A stretch of DNA of 64,000 nucleotides, from the NCBI RefSeq assembly GCF_029873635.1, contig NC_080422.1:6789764-6853763 (forward strand). Reading direction: 5' to 3'. Below the pieces are notes generated by a model that ran no database searches, was not told the origin of the DNA, and saw nothing but the letters and a program-made list of their open reading frames with translations. This document shows positions 46,404 through 56,277 of the stretch, in pieces (within the stretch, counting starts at the first letter, position 1; the number at the start of each line of letters is the position of its first letter). The position numbers and the translations under genes are program-made. Origin of the DNA: Malania oleifera (taxonomy: Eukaryota; Streptophyta; Magnoliopsida; Santalales; Ximeniaceae).

Positions 46404-49400
46404 GAACTGGCGTAGTAGGCCTATACATAGTTGTAACCCACCATACACCCCCCTTTAATATCTAACAAAGCCGGCAAGGAAACCCACATGCCCCTTAGCT
46501 GTCTCTTGAGATGAAAGAAATTCCCACTTTTTTACACTAACCCCCCTCCTCCCCCCCACACACACAAAAATCCACCTTATTAAGTTCAGTATCCTGAATA
46601 GAAACAATATTAGGACCACTTCTAACAAAAAATTCCTTCATGAGCCCTCTCTTCCTCACATTTCGTTCTCCATCCACATTCCTTCTAATTATCTTCATAA
46701 TTTAACTAGTTTACCCCCTTATCTATACCCTAACCCTCTGTCACCCTCCTGCTAACTTATTCGACTCCTTTTGCGTCATATTTTTTCCCCTCATAAGTCC
46801 TAGGAGCACCAGCCATCTTCAATTCCTTCCCCTAAAGTACTTACTTCTTGCTAACATAATACCCATCCTCTCAAGGAGTCTTTGTATGTTCATGATGTCT
46901 CCCTTACTCCTCAATGAGTTAATGGCTAAGATTTCTCCCTTATTAGATACATCCTGGGGCCCAAATTGCTATCAGTAATTTCCAATATGTTAGGAATGGG
47001 TAAAATAACTTTTTGAGAATCGATTCCTTTTATTCAGTCACAAAATTTCCTACATCATTTCCAGAGGCAAACACCTTAGAAACTGTAGTAGGACAACATT
47101 CAATTTGTGAATTAAAGGCCAAAAACCCCTTATAAGTCGCACTTTTCTAATTGGTCATCTGTACTCTTCAAAGCAAACACCAACATGTGCTTCTTTATAA
47201 TTGGTCATCTGTATTCTTCAAAGCAGACGCCAACATGTGCTTTATAGAAACTCCTAGGTCCATCATTCCCCACTCCCTCCTGTCCAAACAAAACACAGTC
47301 TCCAAATGTTGTTGTGCAATCTGTAGGCTTCGCAGATAGTTTTCAAGAAGATCTTGAATGCTCACACACATCGTGTACTTCATTTTCTGCAATCTATTGG
47401 TCCCACAATAAACCCTTATTATTTTCACTTAGCCTCTTCTACTCATCATTTGATTCTACCATCTCTTCAGAAATGGTCAAATTTTAGGGATCAACCTTCA
47501 TTCTTTAAAATTGACAGATTTCTGGCCACTAAAAAAATGGGGGCCAGCGCTTTACAATGGTAAGTAAGGAACTTTTGCCGGGACCTACATTCTATCACCA
47601 TGGTATGAAACTTGATGGGGGACAGGGGGAGGGATTAGTTGGGTCCAACTCCTTTCATTTGGAGAATATGTAGCTTAAAGCAGAGGGTTTTACAGGTAAA
47701 ATCAGAGTGCTGTAATGATTTTGAAGAGAAGAGTCACGCCAGTTTTGTTGTGGCCAGCAAACTGAAAAAAATAAAGCCTGAAATTAAAAGATGGAACAAG
47801 GATACAGAGGAGAGAAACCTGCTGGATGCTAGGGAGTTAGTGGAAGGTCTGTCCGGGGCGGAAAATGAAAAAAGAATGAGCCTGCATGGAGACTAGAGAG
47901 TTGTCCAATACAATTGGGTTGGAACAGATTTCTTGGCACCAAAATCCAGGGCTCTGAGGTAGATGGGAACACAAGATCTGTCAATGAAGCGGCAAGTGCT
48001 CACAGTAGATGTAATTTCATTGAGATTGTGGAAAAAGTTTTTGAAGATCATAACTCAATGTTCCTTAAAATGAATGGGGCAGTGAACTTTAAGGTAGAAA
48101 GAGAGATCTAAATATGATTTTTGTTATTTTGATTCTTAAAAAGAATGGGGCAGTGAACATCAAAGATTACTGCCCTAAAACCCTGGTTGGGACTTCAGAG
48201 TGTTTACAAAATCATTTCAAAATCTTTGATGCTGCTCTTATGGCAAATGCGGCAAATGCAGCTCTTGATTTTCCTTGTGAACATCAAAGATTACTGCCCC
48301 GTAAGCTTGATTTGCAAACTTGATACGGGGAAGGCGTATGTTGAGACTTTTTGTTCTGTATGTTGGGAAACATGGCTTTTAAAACAAAATGACTCTTGTG
48401 GATTAGAATGTGTATATCCACCCCAAGCTCCTCATATATTATGATGATATACTATTTCTCCTTTTTTGTTCTTCTTGGTCAAGGAAGCACTTAGCAAGAT
48501 GTTATCAAAGGCTTTGGAAGCTGGTCTCTTGTGAAGCTTCAAAGTTGGAGGAGGGATGAGGAAATGATGGTGTCATATCTTGATGTCACTATATTTTTTG
48601 TGATGTGGATGCAGACTAAGTCCTTGATTAAAGATGTTTTCTTTTATGTTTTGATGTGATTTCGGCTCCCTAGGTGAACTTAAGCAGGAGCGAGATCATT
48701 CCAATTAGGGATGGGTTGGATGCTGGGCCTTTTGGTGGAGATTTTATGGTGTGATTTGGGGAAATTTCCTTTTGACTTGCACGAGGCTGCCACTCAGCCA
48801 AATTTAAGGAATCCTTGTGAATCCTCATTATTGAGAAGTTTGGAAAGAAGCTTGCAGGACGGAGTTGCTCTTGTATTGTTTATGTTTTTTCATGTTTGAT
48901 CTCACATAATCTTCTTCAACGTCTTTTTGTTGGTTTGAGAGAGGCGATCCAAGATTAGTAAGTATTTGTCGAAGGGAAAAGGTTTACTCTTGTTGTGAGC
49001 ACCTTGTTGATTTTTTATTTTTTATTTTATTTTTTTTTATACTATTTTTTTTTGCAGACACCTTTTTAAACTTTACTAGTCTATGTCATGTCTCTTTTTT
49101 CTATCCTTATGCTATTGCTAGAAGGTTGGAGGGCATTTGAACAAGATTTCTTTGGGTAATGTGGGTTAGGATTTCAAATACCACTTTGTTAATTAGGAAA
49201 CGTTACACGTCCCATTCAAGGAGGATTTGGGGAAGATCTCATCTCCTTTGATAAAGCTCTCCTTAGGAAATGGGATTGGTGTTTCATGGAGGTTGATGTG
49301 CATTTATGGAGTGAAAGCATCTAAATCATATACGGGCTTGATATGAATGGTTGGACCACCAAGGAAAGCATGGAATTGTATGGTATGGGGTTTGGAAGTG

Positions 49401-52400
49401 AAATAGAAGAAAAGCTTTATTTTTGGGAAGATAGGGATCAATTGTTAATGCGTGCCTTCCCGGATGTTTGTTGTTAGTGGTTTCAGCAAAGAAGCTCGTA
49501 TTTTCTTGCAATGGCACCACGGATAATGGAAATTTTTTGGAATGTAAATTTTGAAAGGATGGTGCCAGAGGAGCTGGAACTGCCTTCGATTATTATTATT
49601 ATTTGTTAAAAATATTACTTGTGATTTTGACCTGGGAGCTTAAGGGGAAGAAAGGATTATATGGATCGTTGACAGTTAAGGCAGATACACTGTTAAATCT
49701 TATTGAAGACTGTTAGGGCTGAGGGTGATGGAGGGCAGCAGCAATTTCCCCGGAGGATGATGTGGAAGACCATCAATCCAGGAGAGGTCGCTTTGAAGCT
49801 TGGGAAGCAACCTGCTGAAGAGTTTAACTTTCCGACATCCTATAGAAATGAGGTTGGAATTTGGCAAACATATGTTATGTGGTTTAGTACTGTGCCTAAA
49901 TTCACAGTGCCCTTGCGAAAATCTCTGCTACACTGTCATCAAAAGCTGCCTTAGGTTTTTGACCATCACCCAGAAGTATGTGTATAGCCCCATGTGAAAA
50001 CCCCCACATGCTCTTATACAACTATATAACAATAGTATGGCACTATGCCTTGGCTCAAAAAATTGTACCATGCATGCCCCCCACGACAACGCCGCCTCCC
50101 TCCATGGTTTGCACGCCCATAATGCATCGTTGAGTTTTTCCTACATTGGGAAGTTTTACATATGGAGGGCTTGGGGCCCTTAAAGATTCTCACCTTCCAT
50201 GGAAAACCTCACGCTTATTATAAACTTGAAGTGGACTATTGTTATGGTCCCACTCGAATGTGTACTAGAGAGATCTTAGGCTTATAAGATTGGGTTAAAC
50301 TCCAACTATGTGAGGCGCCTTTTATCGTACAAACCAGTGAAGCCAATGGGCCAAAGTGGACGACACCTAACCGGGGTTGGGTTGAGACCGTTATATTTGG
50401 TATCAAATCCACCCTAGGGGTACTGTCATGTAGGTGAATCCTACACAGAGGTGTGGACCACTTTGATGAGAACATTAGAGATCCGATGGGAGAGCTTATC
50501 ACACTTACACATCAAATGTGTATTAAGGAGATCTTGAGCTTATAAAGTTGGTTCAAACTCCAATTATGTGAGGTGCCTTTTGTAGGACAAAACCGTGGCC
50601 AGTGTCTCAAAGTGAATAGTACCTCATCAGAGTTGGGCCGAGGCCATTACAACTACCCTTCTGAAAAGAGCTGCAAATCAACAATTTTAGTAGTGAGTGA
50701 ACTACAAGAACAATGCTGAATATAAGCTTTTGAGAAGTTCTTGAGGTAGAAAAAAACTTTTGGGGTGGGATCATAGGATGGACCTTGGCTTATGATTTTA
50801 ATTTTTAAAGCCAAGAATTAATTAGTAGGCTTGCATCAGGGGTTGGTATTGTACCCATTTCCCATTGTTAGTTATAAATGAGTCCATATTCAAAAGACTT
50901 AACATATGTTTGGTAATTTTTTTTTCCTTGATAATGCTAGTGGTAGAAATAAACACTATCTTGGAGTATTGGATAATGATTTAGAATAATAAGATCTTTA
51001 AAGAATCAAAACTAAGATGGATATTTAGTTTTTTTAGAATTAGTCATAGAAATTATTAGGAGGTACTTAAGTCCATTTTCTTGTTTAGGTTAATAATGAG
51101 GTGAGTAGACTAAAGAGGATTTATTCCTCAGAATAAAGTAAAATAGATGAACTGCATAGAAGATTTTGAAGTATTGTCTGATTGATGCTTAATGCACAAG
51201 AGGGGACTCCAAGGGATCACCTTGTCACAACCTCTTTTTATTTTTTATTTTTTATTTTATTTTATTTTATTTTATTTAATTAATTAATTAATTTATTTAT
51301 TTTGAATATCGCCGGGTGTCCACGACCGTCAACGACGTCCGTTTTACGGTCCGCCGCACCGGTAATGACTAATCCCACGCCCCGTGATGGCTACCCCACA
51401 CCACCACGAGGAGGTAAATCAGGAGCCCGCCGCAGGAATCGAACCTGGGATGCCAGGATTAGGCTCACCTCGTGAAAGGAAATCCCAAGCCCGCCCTGCC
51501 AACTGAGCTAAACCCTGGGGGTACCTCTTTTTATTTTTGCCATATGACGTCATTGCCTAAAAATGATTTTATGTTGAGCTGGATGATGCCAAGAGGCTTA
51601 AGACCATGGATTTTCTTCAGTACTGCAAGGTAAGCTTGGGAGCTGACAAATCCATTGAAGTAGAAAGTTAGGTCTTGTTTGGTTCCTGGAATATCTATTC
51701 TGTGGAATAGGATGGAATTCAATGAGAGTAACAAAAATTGTATAGGGCTGTAATAATTTAAAAGAAGTCACTAATGCAAAAGTTTGTGTTATATATTCCA
51801 CTCAACCTGGAAGGATGGGAAGAGACAATCCCATGGTAAAGTTTGAGAATAGTTATTCCTTGTCTATTCCTTGTTTTGAGCTCAAAAGAAGGGAAAAAAA
51901 TGCACTATTATTTTCTTTATGGTGATAACATTGTGTGTGTGCGTGTGTAAACTATCAAATCATTCTATTATAATCACTCTATTCCTAGGTTTTGAAATTC
52001 TGGTGAACCAAATGTTGTCTTAAAAGTTTTGAAGAGAACTATTTATTGAAGTTGTTGAGGACTGTTTTGATTTTATTTCTTTTTAGCATTCATGTTACAG
52101 AATCGACAATGGCTGGATGAAATGCTTCACTGTTATTGTTGTTATTGGTGGTGGTGGTTGTGGTCCAAGACATGATTTGAGAATTTTTTTTAATTTTTAT
52201 GGTTTTTGTTAATAAATTTTTACACCTGCCTACTGTTTTTTGTTTAATGCTGCGAACTTTTCTTTTGATATGTATTTACTTTTCCTCCATTACCATGACT
52301 TAATTTTTCTGTGGATGGGACACAGCTATGGGATGCAGGTACTGGGCAAGGATTTTCTCAATATATTGAGCACCAAAAAAGAGCTTGGTCTGTTGACTTT

Positions 52401-53970
52401 TCTCGTGTGGATCCCACAAAATTAGCCAGTGGAAGTGATGATTATTCTGTGAAGCTGTGGAGCATTAATGAGGTATATTTTCTTTTGTCTGTCTTTTATG
52501 TTTAATACCTGAAAAAAGCTGATACTTCAAAAAGAAAATTACAATAGTGGAACGAGCACATGTTTCTTTCTTTCTTTTTCTTTTTTTTCCTTTGACTCAG
52601 TTTCATGATCTTGGGAAATTATGGGAAAGCAGAAAGGATGTTATAGTCTTATTGTATTTTAAAAAGTCATGGAATGAGTTCCTCATAGGCATTGGCTCTG
52701 TATTTGTTTCAAGATTTTAATTGCTTGAAAGAGATTGCTTTTCCTAAATCATTTGAAATGTTAAAAAAAAAATCTGTGTTATTCTGTGATTTAAGTGAGT
52801 TATTCTTTGAATATTTTTTCATTACAACCAGTTTATAATTTTATGCTACACAATAATTATCCTGCAGAGGAATTGTTTAGGTACAATCAGAAATGCTGCA
52901 AATGTATGCTCTGTTCAGTTTTCTGCTCACTCCACTCATTTGTTGGCCTTCGGTTCTGCTGATTACAAAACCTATTGCTACGATCTTCGGAATGCTAAAA
53001 CACCCTGGTGTATATTGGCTGGCCATGATAAAGCTGTCAGCTATGTGAAGTTCTTGGACTCCGAAACACTTGTTTCTGCATCAACTGATAACACACTAAA
53101 GCTCTGGGATCTTAACAAAACCAGTCCTAGTGGTTTGTCCACCAATGCTTGCTGCTTAACCCTGAGGGGACATACTAATGAGAAGGTTGGTTTTGCCATC
53201 TAACTATCTGAATGTATTTTTTATTTGGTTCTAAAATATTGGCATATTTCTTCCTTGATCATGTCTTAAAATTGTGACTGACTTGAGACTTGAAACTTTT
53301 TGATGTGGTTTAACTTTGTTCCCTTGCTGAATCAGAACTTTGTGGGCTTATCTGTTGCTGATGGGTACGTTGCATGTGGTTCAGAAACAAATGAGGTACA
53401 GAATCTGTTTTAATGTTTCCTGAAGTAAAATTATTTTGAAGAAAATTTGAATTAGAAGAGAGCTATCTGATGCTTTTATAATAAGCCTGCTCATGGTGCT
53501 TATATGTTCCCTAGCTGATGAGAGAATTCTGGTGCATGGATTTGAATGTTCTGATCCATGTTAGTTCAGTGTTGCTTCTGTTTTGCCATATTGGTGTGTT
53601 TATTATTCAAATATTATAATTTTAATGAAAGAACAGAAGCATGATGAAAAAGCTTGCATTGATTATGGCGACACTTTTCCTGTAAAGTATTGTCGTGAAT
53701 GATTCTGTTAATATATTTTTAGTGCAAGTTTGTTCATTTTCTTATGAGTCTTATTGAGGTGGTCTTGTCTCTTCTCAGGTTTATGCGTACCACAGATCCA
53801 TGCCCATGCCAATCACTTCCTACAAGTTTGGTTCCATCGATCCCATTTCTGGAAAAGAGACTGATGATGACAATGGGCAGTTTGTCTCCAGTGTCTGCTG
53901 GAGAGAGAGATCAGATATGGTTGTTGCTGCCAATTCCACTGGGTGTATGAAAGTGTTGCAGGCAATCTAA
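39870..53970 (+). CDS. SPA1: SPA1/SPA2-class protein (suppressor of phyA-105), complete
   Basis: SPA proteins act in the nucleus with the E3 ligase COP1, attached to CUL4-DDB1, to degrade light-signalling factors such as HY5 and CONSTANS in darkness. Coding exons, all GT-AG and in phase: 39870-41360, 42621-42778, 43798-44614, 52326-52472, 52868-53185, 53336-53395, 53779-53970; about 1,060 residues. The start is the ATG at 39870 (MDEVDEEV); the preceding in-frame codons lack an ATG. Residues about 284-550 form the kinase-like region ([43 protein letters not shown]). A coiled-coil segment ([23 protein letters not shown]) lies near 595-620. WD40 repeats fill about 740-1055 ([38 protein letters not shown]). 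KRQK suggests a nuclear signal. Length fits the longer SPA1/SPA2 forms, not SPA3/SPA4. Which of the two it is, I cannot say. The 7.7-kb fourth intron carries several insertions. Confidence 0.95.
45835..46715 (-). pseudogene. LINE ORF2 endonuclease (APE) fragment
   Basis: Minus-strand reading from about 46700 begins [19 protein letters not shown] and continues [12 protein letters not shown], the start of a plant LINE APE-type endonuclease. Further on are [24 protein letters not shown] and [10 protein letters not shown]...[13 protein letters not shown], the C-terminal endonuclease blocks. A TA microsatellite interrupts it (46370-46397), and it carries stops and frameshifts. It is antisense to the SPA1-class gene. 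Confidence 0.75.
46716..47600 (-). other. Possible LINE 5' region (ORF1 side), unclear
   Basis: Continuing upstream on the minus strand from the LINE endonuclease start, this stretch contains several short frames (for example 47195-47428) without a motif I recognise. A local duplication of TTGGTCATCTGTA...TTCAAAGCA (about 47151 and 47201) is visible. By position it could be ORF1 of the same LINE. Confidence 0.35.
47640..49600 (+). pseudogene. LINE ORF2 reverse transcriptase fragment
   Basis: Plus-strand translation in several frames gives [16 protein letters not shown], then [19 protein letters not shown] (linker helix), [19 protein letters not shown] (reverse transcriptase motif, usually LIPKK.GA..I.DYRPISL; about 48113-48180), DDTILFS near 48440, [12 protein letters not shown] near 48675, and [18 protein letters not shown] near 49250. 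The order is correct for a plant LINE. Multiple stops and frameshifts. It lies in sense orientation within the SPA1-class intron. Confidence 0.72.
50240..50651 (+). mobile_element. Small TRIM element in the SPA1-class intron
   Basis: 412 bp with two diverged direct repeats, 50240-50395 and about 50497-50651, sharing blocks such as AATGTGTA, GAGATCTT and CTCCAA(C/T)TATGTGAGG. A primer-site-like TGGTATCAAATCC follows the left repeat (50398-50410), and a purine-rich GATGGGAGAG precedes the right one. Flanks ACTAT (50235-50239) and ACTAC (50652-50656) match at 4 of 5. The TG at the start of the right LTR is lost, so its start is approximate. Non-coding. Confidence 0.72.
51246..51522 (-). mobile_element. 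tRNA-derived SINE, antisense in the SPA1-class intron
   Basis: A perfect 16-bp repeat, ACCTCTTTTTATTTTT, lies at 51230-51245 and 51523-51538. Between them the minus strand starts with a tRNA-like head: box A TTTAGCTCAGTTGGCAGGGC (about 51491-51510) and box B GGTTCGATTCC (about 51434-51444). It continues through a GC-rich body and ends in an AT-rich tail of TAAT/AAAT repeats (about 51246-51303). Pol III boxes A and B, a target-site duplication of this length and the A-rich tail identify it as a SINE mobilised by LINE enzymes. Because the duplication is T-rich, its left boundary could shift by a base or two. Confidence 0.92.
51671..52019 (+). mobile_element. Tourist-like MITE in the SPA1-class intron
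   Basis: 349 bp between TTA (51668-51670) and TTA (52020-52022). The ends GGTCTTGTTTGGTTCCTGGAAT and, read inward from the right, GACAACATTTGGTTCACCAG share TTTGGTTC. The TTA duplication and the motif fit PIF/Harbinger MITEs. It lies about 300 bp before the acceptor of the WD40 exon. Confidence 0.7.
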
Positions 53971-54800
53971 AGAAAAGGTACCCCTCCCTGAGATCAGCTA
54001 AAGAAATGGCAGTCCAGTTTGGTGCCTTCTTTCAATCTTGAGGGTCCCGAAGTTCTATCATCCATCTGTTCATATAAAATTGGTTGCCTGAACGCCCCAT
54101 TCTGTGATTGGGCCTATACAGACGCATAAAGAATTGCTAAGAAGACCTTATGAACATTTGCCATAATGTGAGATGAGAAGCTTCAGCTGAATGTACTGCT
54201 GCATTTCAGCCGTAAAGAGTCTGAAGATAATCCGGCACGGTGTTTAGAACCAGTTTCAGGTTTTGAAGATGAAGTTTTTAAATTCCGCAAAAAAATATCA
54301 CAGCTTAAAAACCAGATCTGCCCTTGCTAGAAGGAGCAGGAGAGAAATGGAATTTAAAATTTAGCATAATAGGGACAAGATGAATTTGGACAATGGATAT
54401 CAGAGCAAGCAGCTTCTAAGATTGAAATCGAATCTGCAAGGTGCTACACTTCATGTAAATTGGATTCAAGAACCTGATGTGGTTCTGGCCCATTTTCCCA
54501 CTTCCTCCTGAGCACTAATGCTGAACAGGTGTGCAGCCCTTTCTTTAAGTTTTGATTTAGGGACTTGCACCTGTTATTGAGTTGTTTGTTCATGAGGCAG
54601 TTCAAAAAGCAGTGTTTGCGCGTGCGTCTAACCAAGTCTTAGAAATTCCCAATGTAGTTATATGGAAATGTTAAAATCTATACCCTAGCATTTGTATATT
54701 TTTTGATTTTGATGTATATGATATTTGTTTATTTGTCTTTAGAGATCTTGTTGAATATTTTTTTGGGTATCCCTGTATATAATTTTAATTATTATGTATG
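53971..54800 (+). other. SPA1: 3' UTR and downstream region of the SPA1-class gene
   Basis: Directly follows the stop codon TAA (53968-53970). Base composition stays gene-like to about 54650, then turns AT-rich. I see no unique polyadenylation signal that sets the end, and no other gene. Confidence 0.45.
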
Positions 54801-54894
54801 ATTTTTTTTTTTTTCTTTCATTCAGATCTTGTTCTTTTTGGGTGTGCACGGGCATGTATTTGGCAGTGCTGACAGTATTTAGCAATCACAACCA

Positions 54895-56235
54895 AGATTT
54901 TGCAGTTACTGGGTTACATTGATATCCCTTCTTGGATTAGTTTGTGCTTCTAATTGCAAGGAATTTACATTTACATCAGTAGGGAATTCTCTGAGAGCCG
55001 ACTTTTTTTGAAAAATTCTTCCCTGCATTATGTGCTCTGTAAGATTTGATAGTGTTAGGGACATGTTCTTGAAAAGGCAATGCTAATCATTAACCGACAA
55101 GAGGGATTCTTTAGAAACCGAAAAACAAAACTGTATGCCATTATATAAAAGCTGAATCCATACAGCAGTCTTTCAACAAAAGTGAGCGCATATGTGCTCC
55201 TCAAGTACAAGTTCCACTTTTCCCACCTTCAATGTTGAAACTTGCTATAAGCCTATAAATAATCTGGTGCAGAAAAAGGAGCAAAACCATGTGAGAGTTT
55301 TAACATGGGAAACAAATGTTGTAGACCTTATGTTGAACACAGATCTAGAGTTTATTATCTGTGGCAACTCAGTTAACACATCCACATTTGCGTCAAATGG
55401 AAAACTGATAGGGCTCCAATCAAGCCTTCATGATGAACGCAGATCCAGTGCTCCAATTCTTTGTTAAAACCTCCCTTCAAAGCATCATTCTATAAATCTT
55501 TGAAAAACGAAAAAGGTAGTTGGGCTCCAATTCTCGTCTGGCCTTGAATTTGTGTCGTAGGCACTTTTCATTTGAAATGGCAGCAAGGATGGTGAGGGAG
55601 CCAGGGAGCAAGAGAGGCTGTTGGGTTGTCTGCCGTTTCTGTGGGGGGACCCCCCGGGGGGGTTTACACCTAGTATTCTGTGTTTTCGATTGGATCTCAA
55701 AAGCTAAAAATGGTGGAAAGCACCTCCAAACATTTTCTAAGAACCTGTATTTTAAGAGGAGGTTGGATATGATATTGAGAACAGGTTTTTGAATACATCC
55801 AAAGCAAATGCTGATTTTCTGTAGTCCATGTGTTTTTGGATACCATATCTGAAACCTTAATCAAACACACTTAAGTTTTTGCAGTAACTGGGTTACATTG
55901 ACATGCCTTGGTTTAATTTATGCTTCTAGCAGCAAGTAATATAATACATGAGAACATCGTTTGGGGCTTCCAAAAAAAATCTGTGTGATAGATGTTGTTT
56001 GGAACATGTTCTTGAAAAGAATACAGCCCAAATGAGAAATTTGAGGAATGAAGAATGGGAAAACTGTATCCATCACAGAAAACTGAATTCCTACAGCACA
56101 AAATCTTCAAGACAAGTAAAGGCAGTATGCGCCTGAAGTACAAGTTCCTCTTTTCTTACCTTCAAGATGAAAACAACTGGTACCTTCAAGTAAAACCACA
56201 AGTGGGTTTAACATGGATAATGCTAGTTTGTCAAC
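54895..56235. repeat. Diverged direct duplication in the intergenic region
   Basis: About 54900-55345 and 55880-56230 share an ordered series of blocks: GCAGTTACTGGGTTACATTGA/GCAGTAACTGGGTTACATTGA, CATGTTCTTGAAAAG, GAATCCATACAGCA/GAATTCCTACAGCA, and CTCAAGTACAAGTTCCAC/CTGAAGTACAAGTTCCTC, ending in GTTTTAACATGG/GTTTAACATGG. The offset is about 980 bp. It lies just downstream of the kinase-like gene's stop (56278), so it may be a duplicated 3' flank. The stretch between the copies (about 55350-55880) has no recognised gene. It includes a G/C palindrome at 55643-55662. Confidence 0.72.
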
Positions 56236-56277
56236 TTGAAAATCCTATGGTAGGCTAAAACCAGCAGCTGTATACAA

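Larger units (their letters stand above)
44615..52325 (+). other. SPA1: Large intron of the SPA1-class gene, filled with insertions
   Basis: This 7,711-bp intron (counting the 5' UTR intron it is the fourth) splits codons for GIVK and LWDA in the WD40 region. It starts with AAG|GTGTGT and ends CACAG|CTATGG. It holds two LINE blocks in opposite orientation, a TRIM, a SINE and a MITE, listed separately. Bases 44615-45830 and 49600-50235 show no recognisable element. A TA microsatellite lies at 46370-46397 and an AAAAAG repeat near 45690-45716. Confidence 0.85.

Noticed and set aside
51246-51522. A functional tRNA gene
   Set aside because: Boxes A and B are present, but the head does not close into a cloverleaf in what I can read, and the body, tail and target duplication show it is a SINE.
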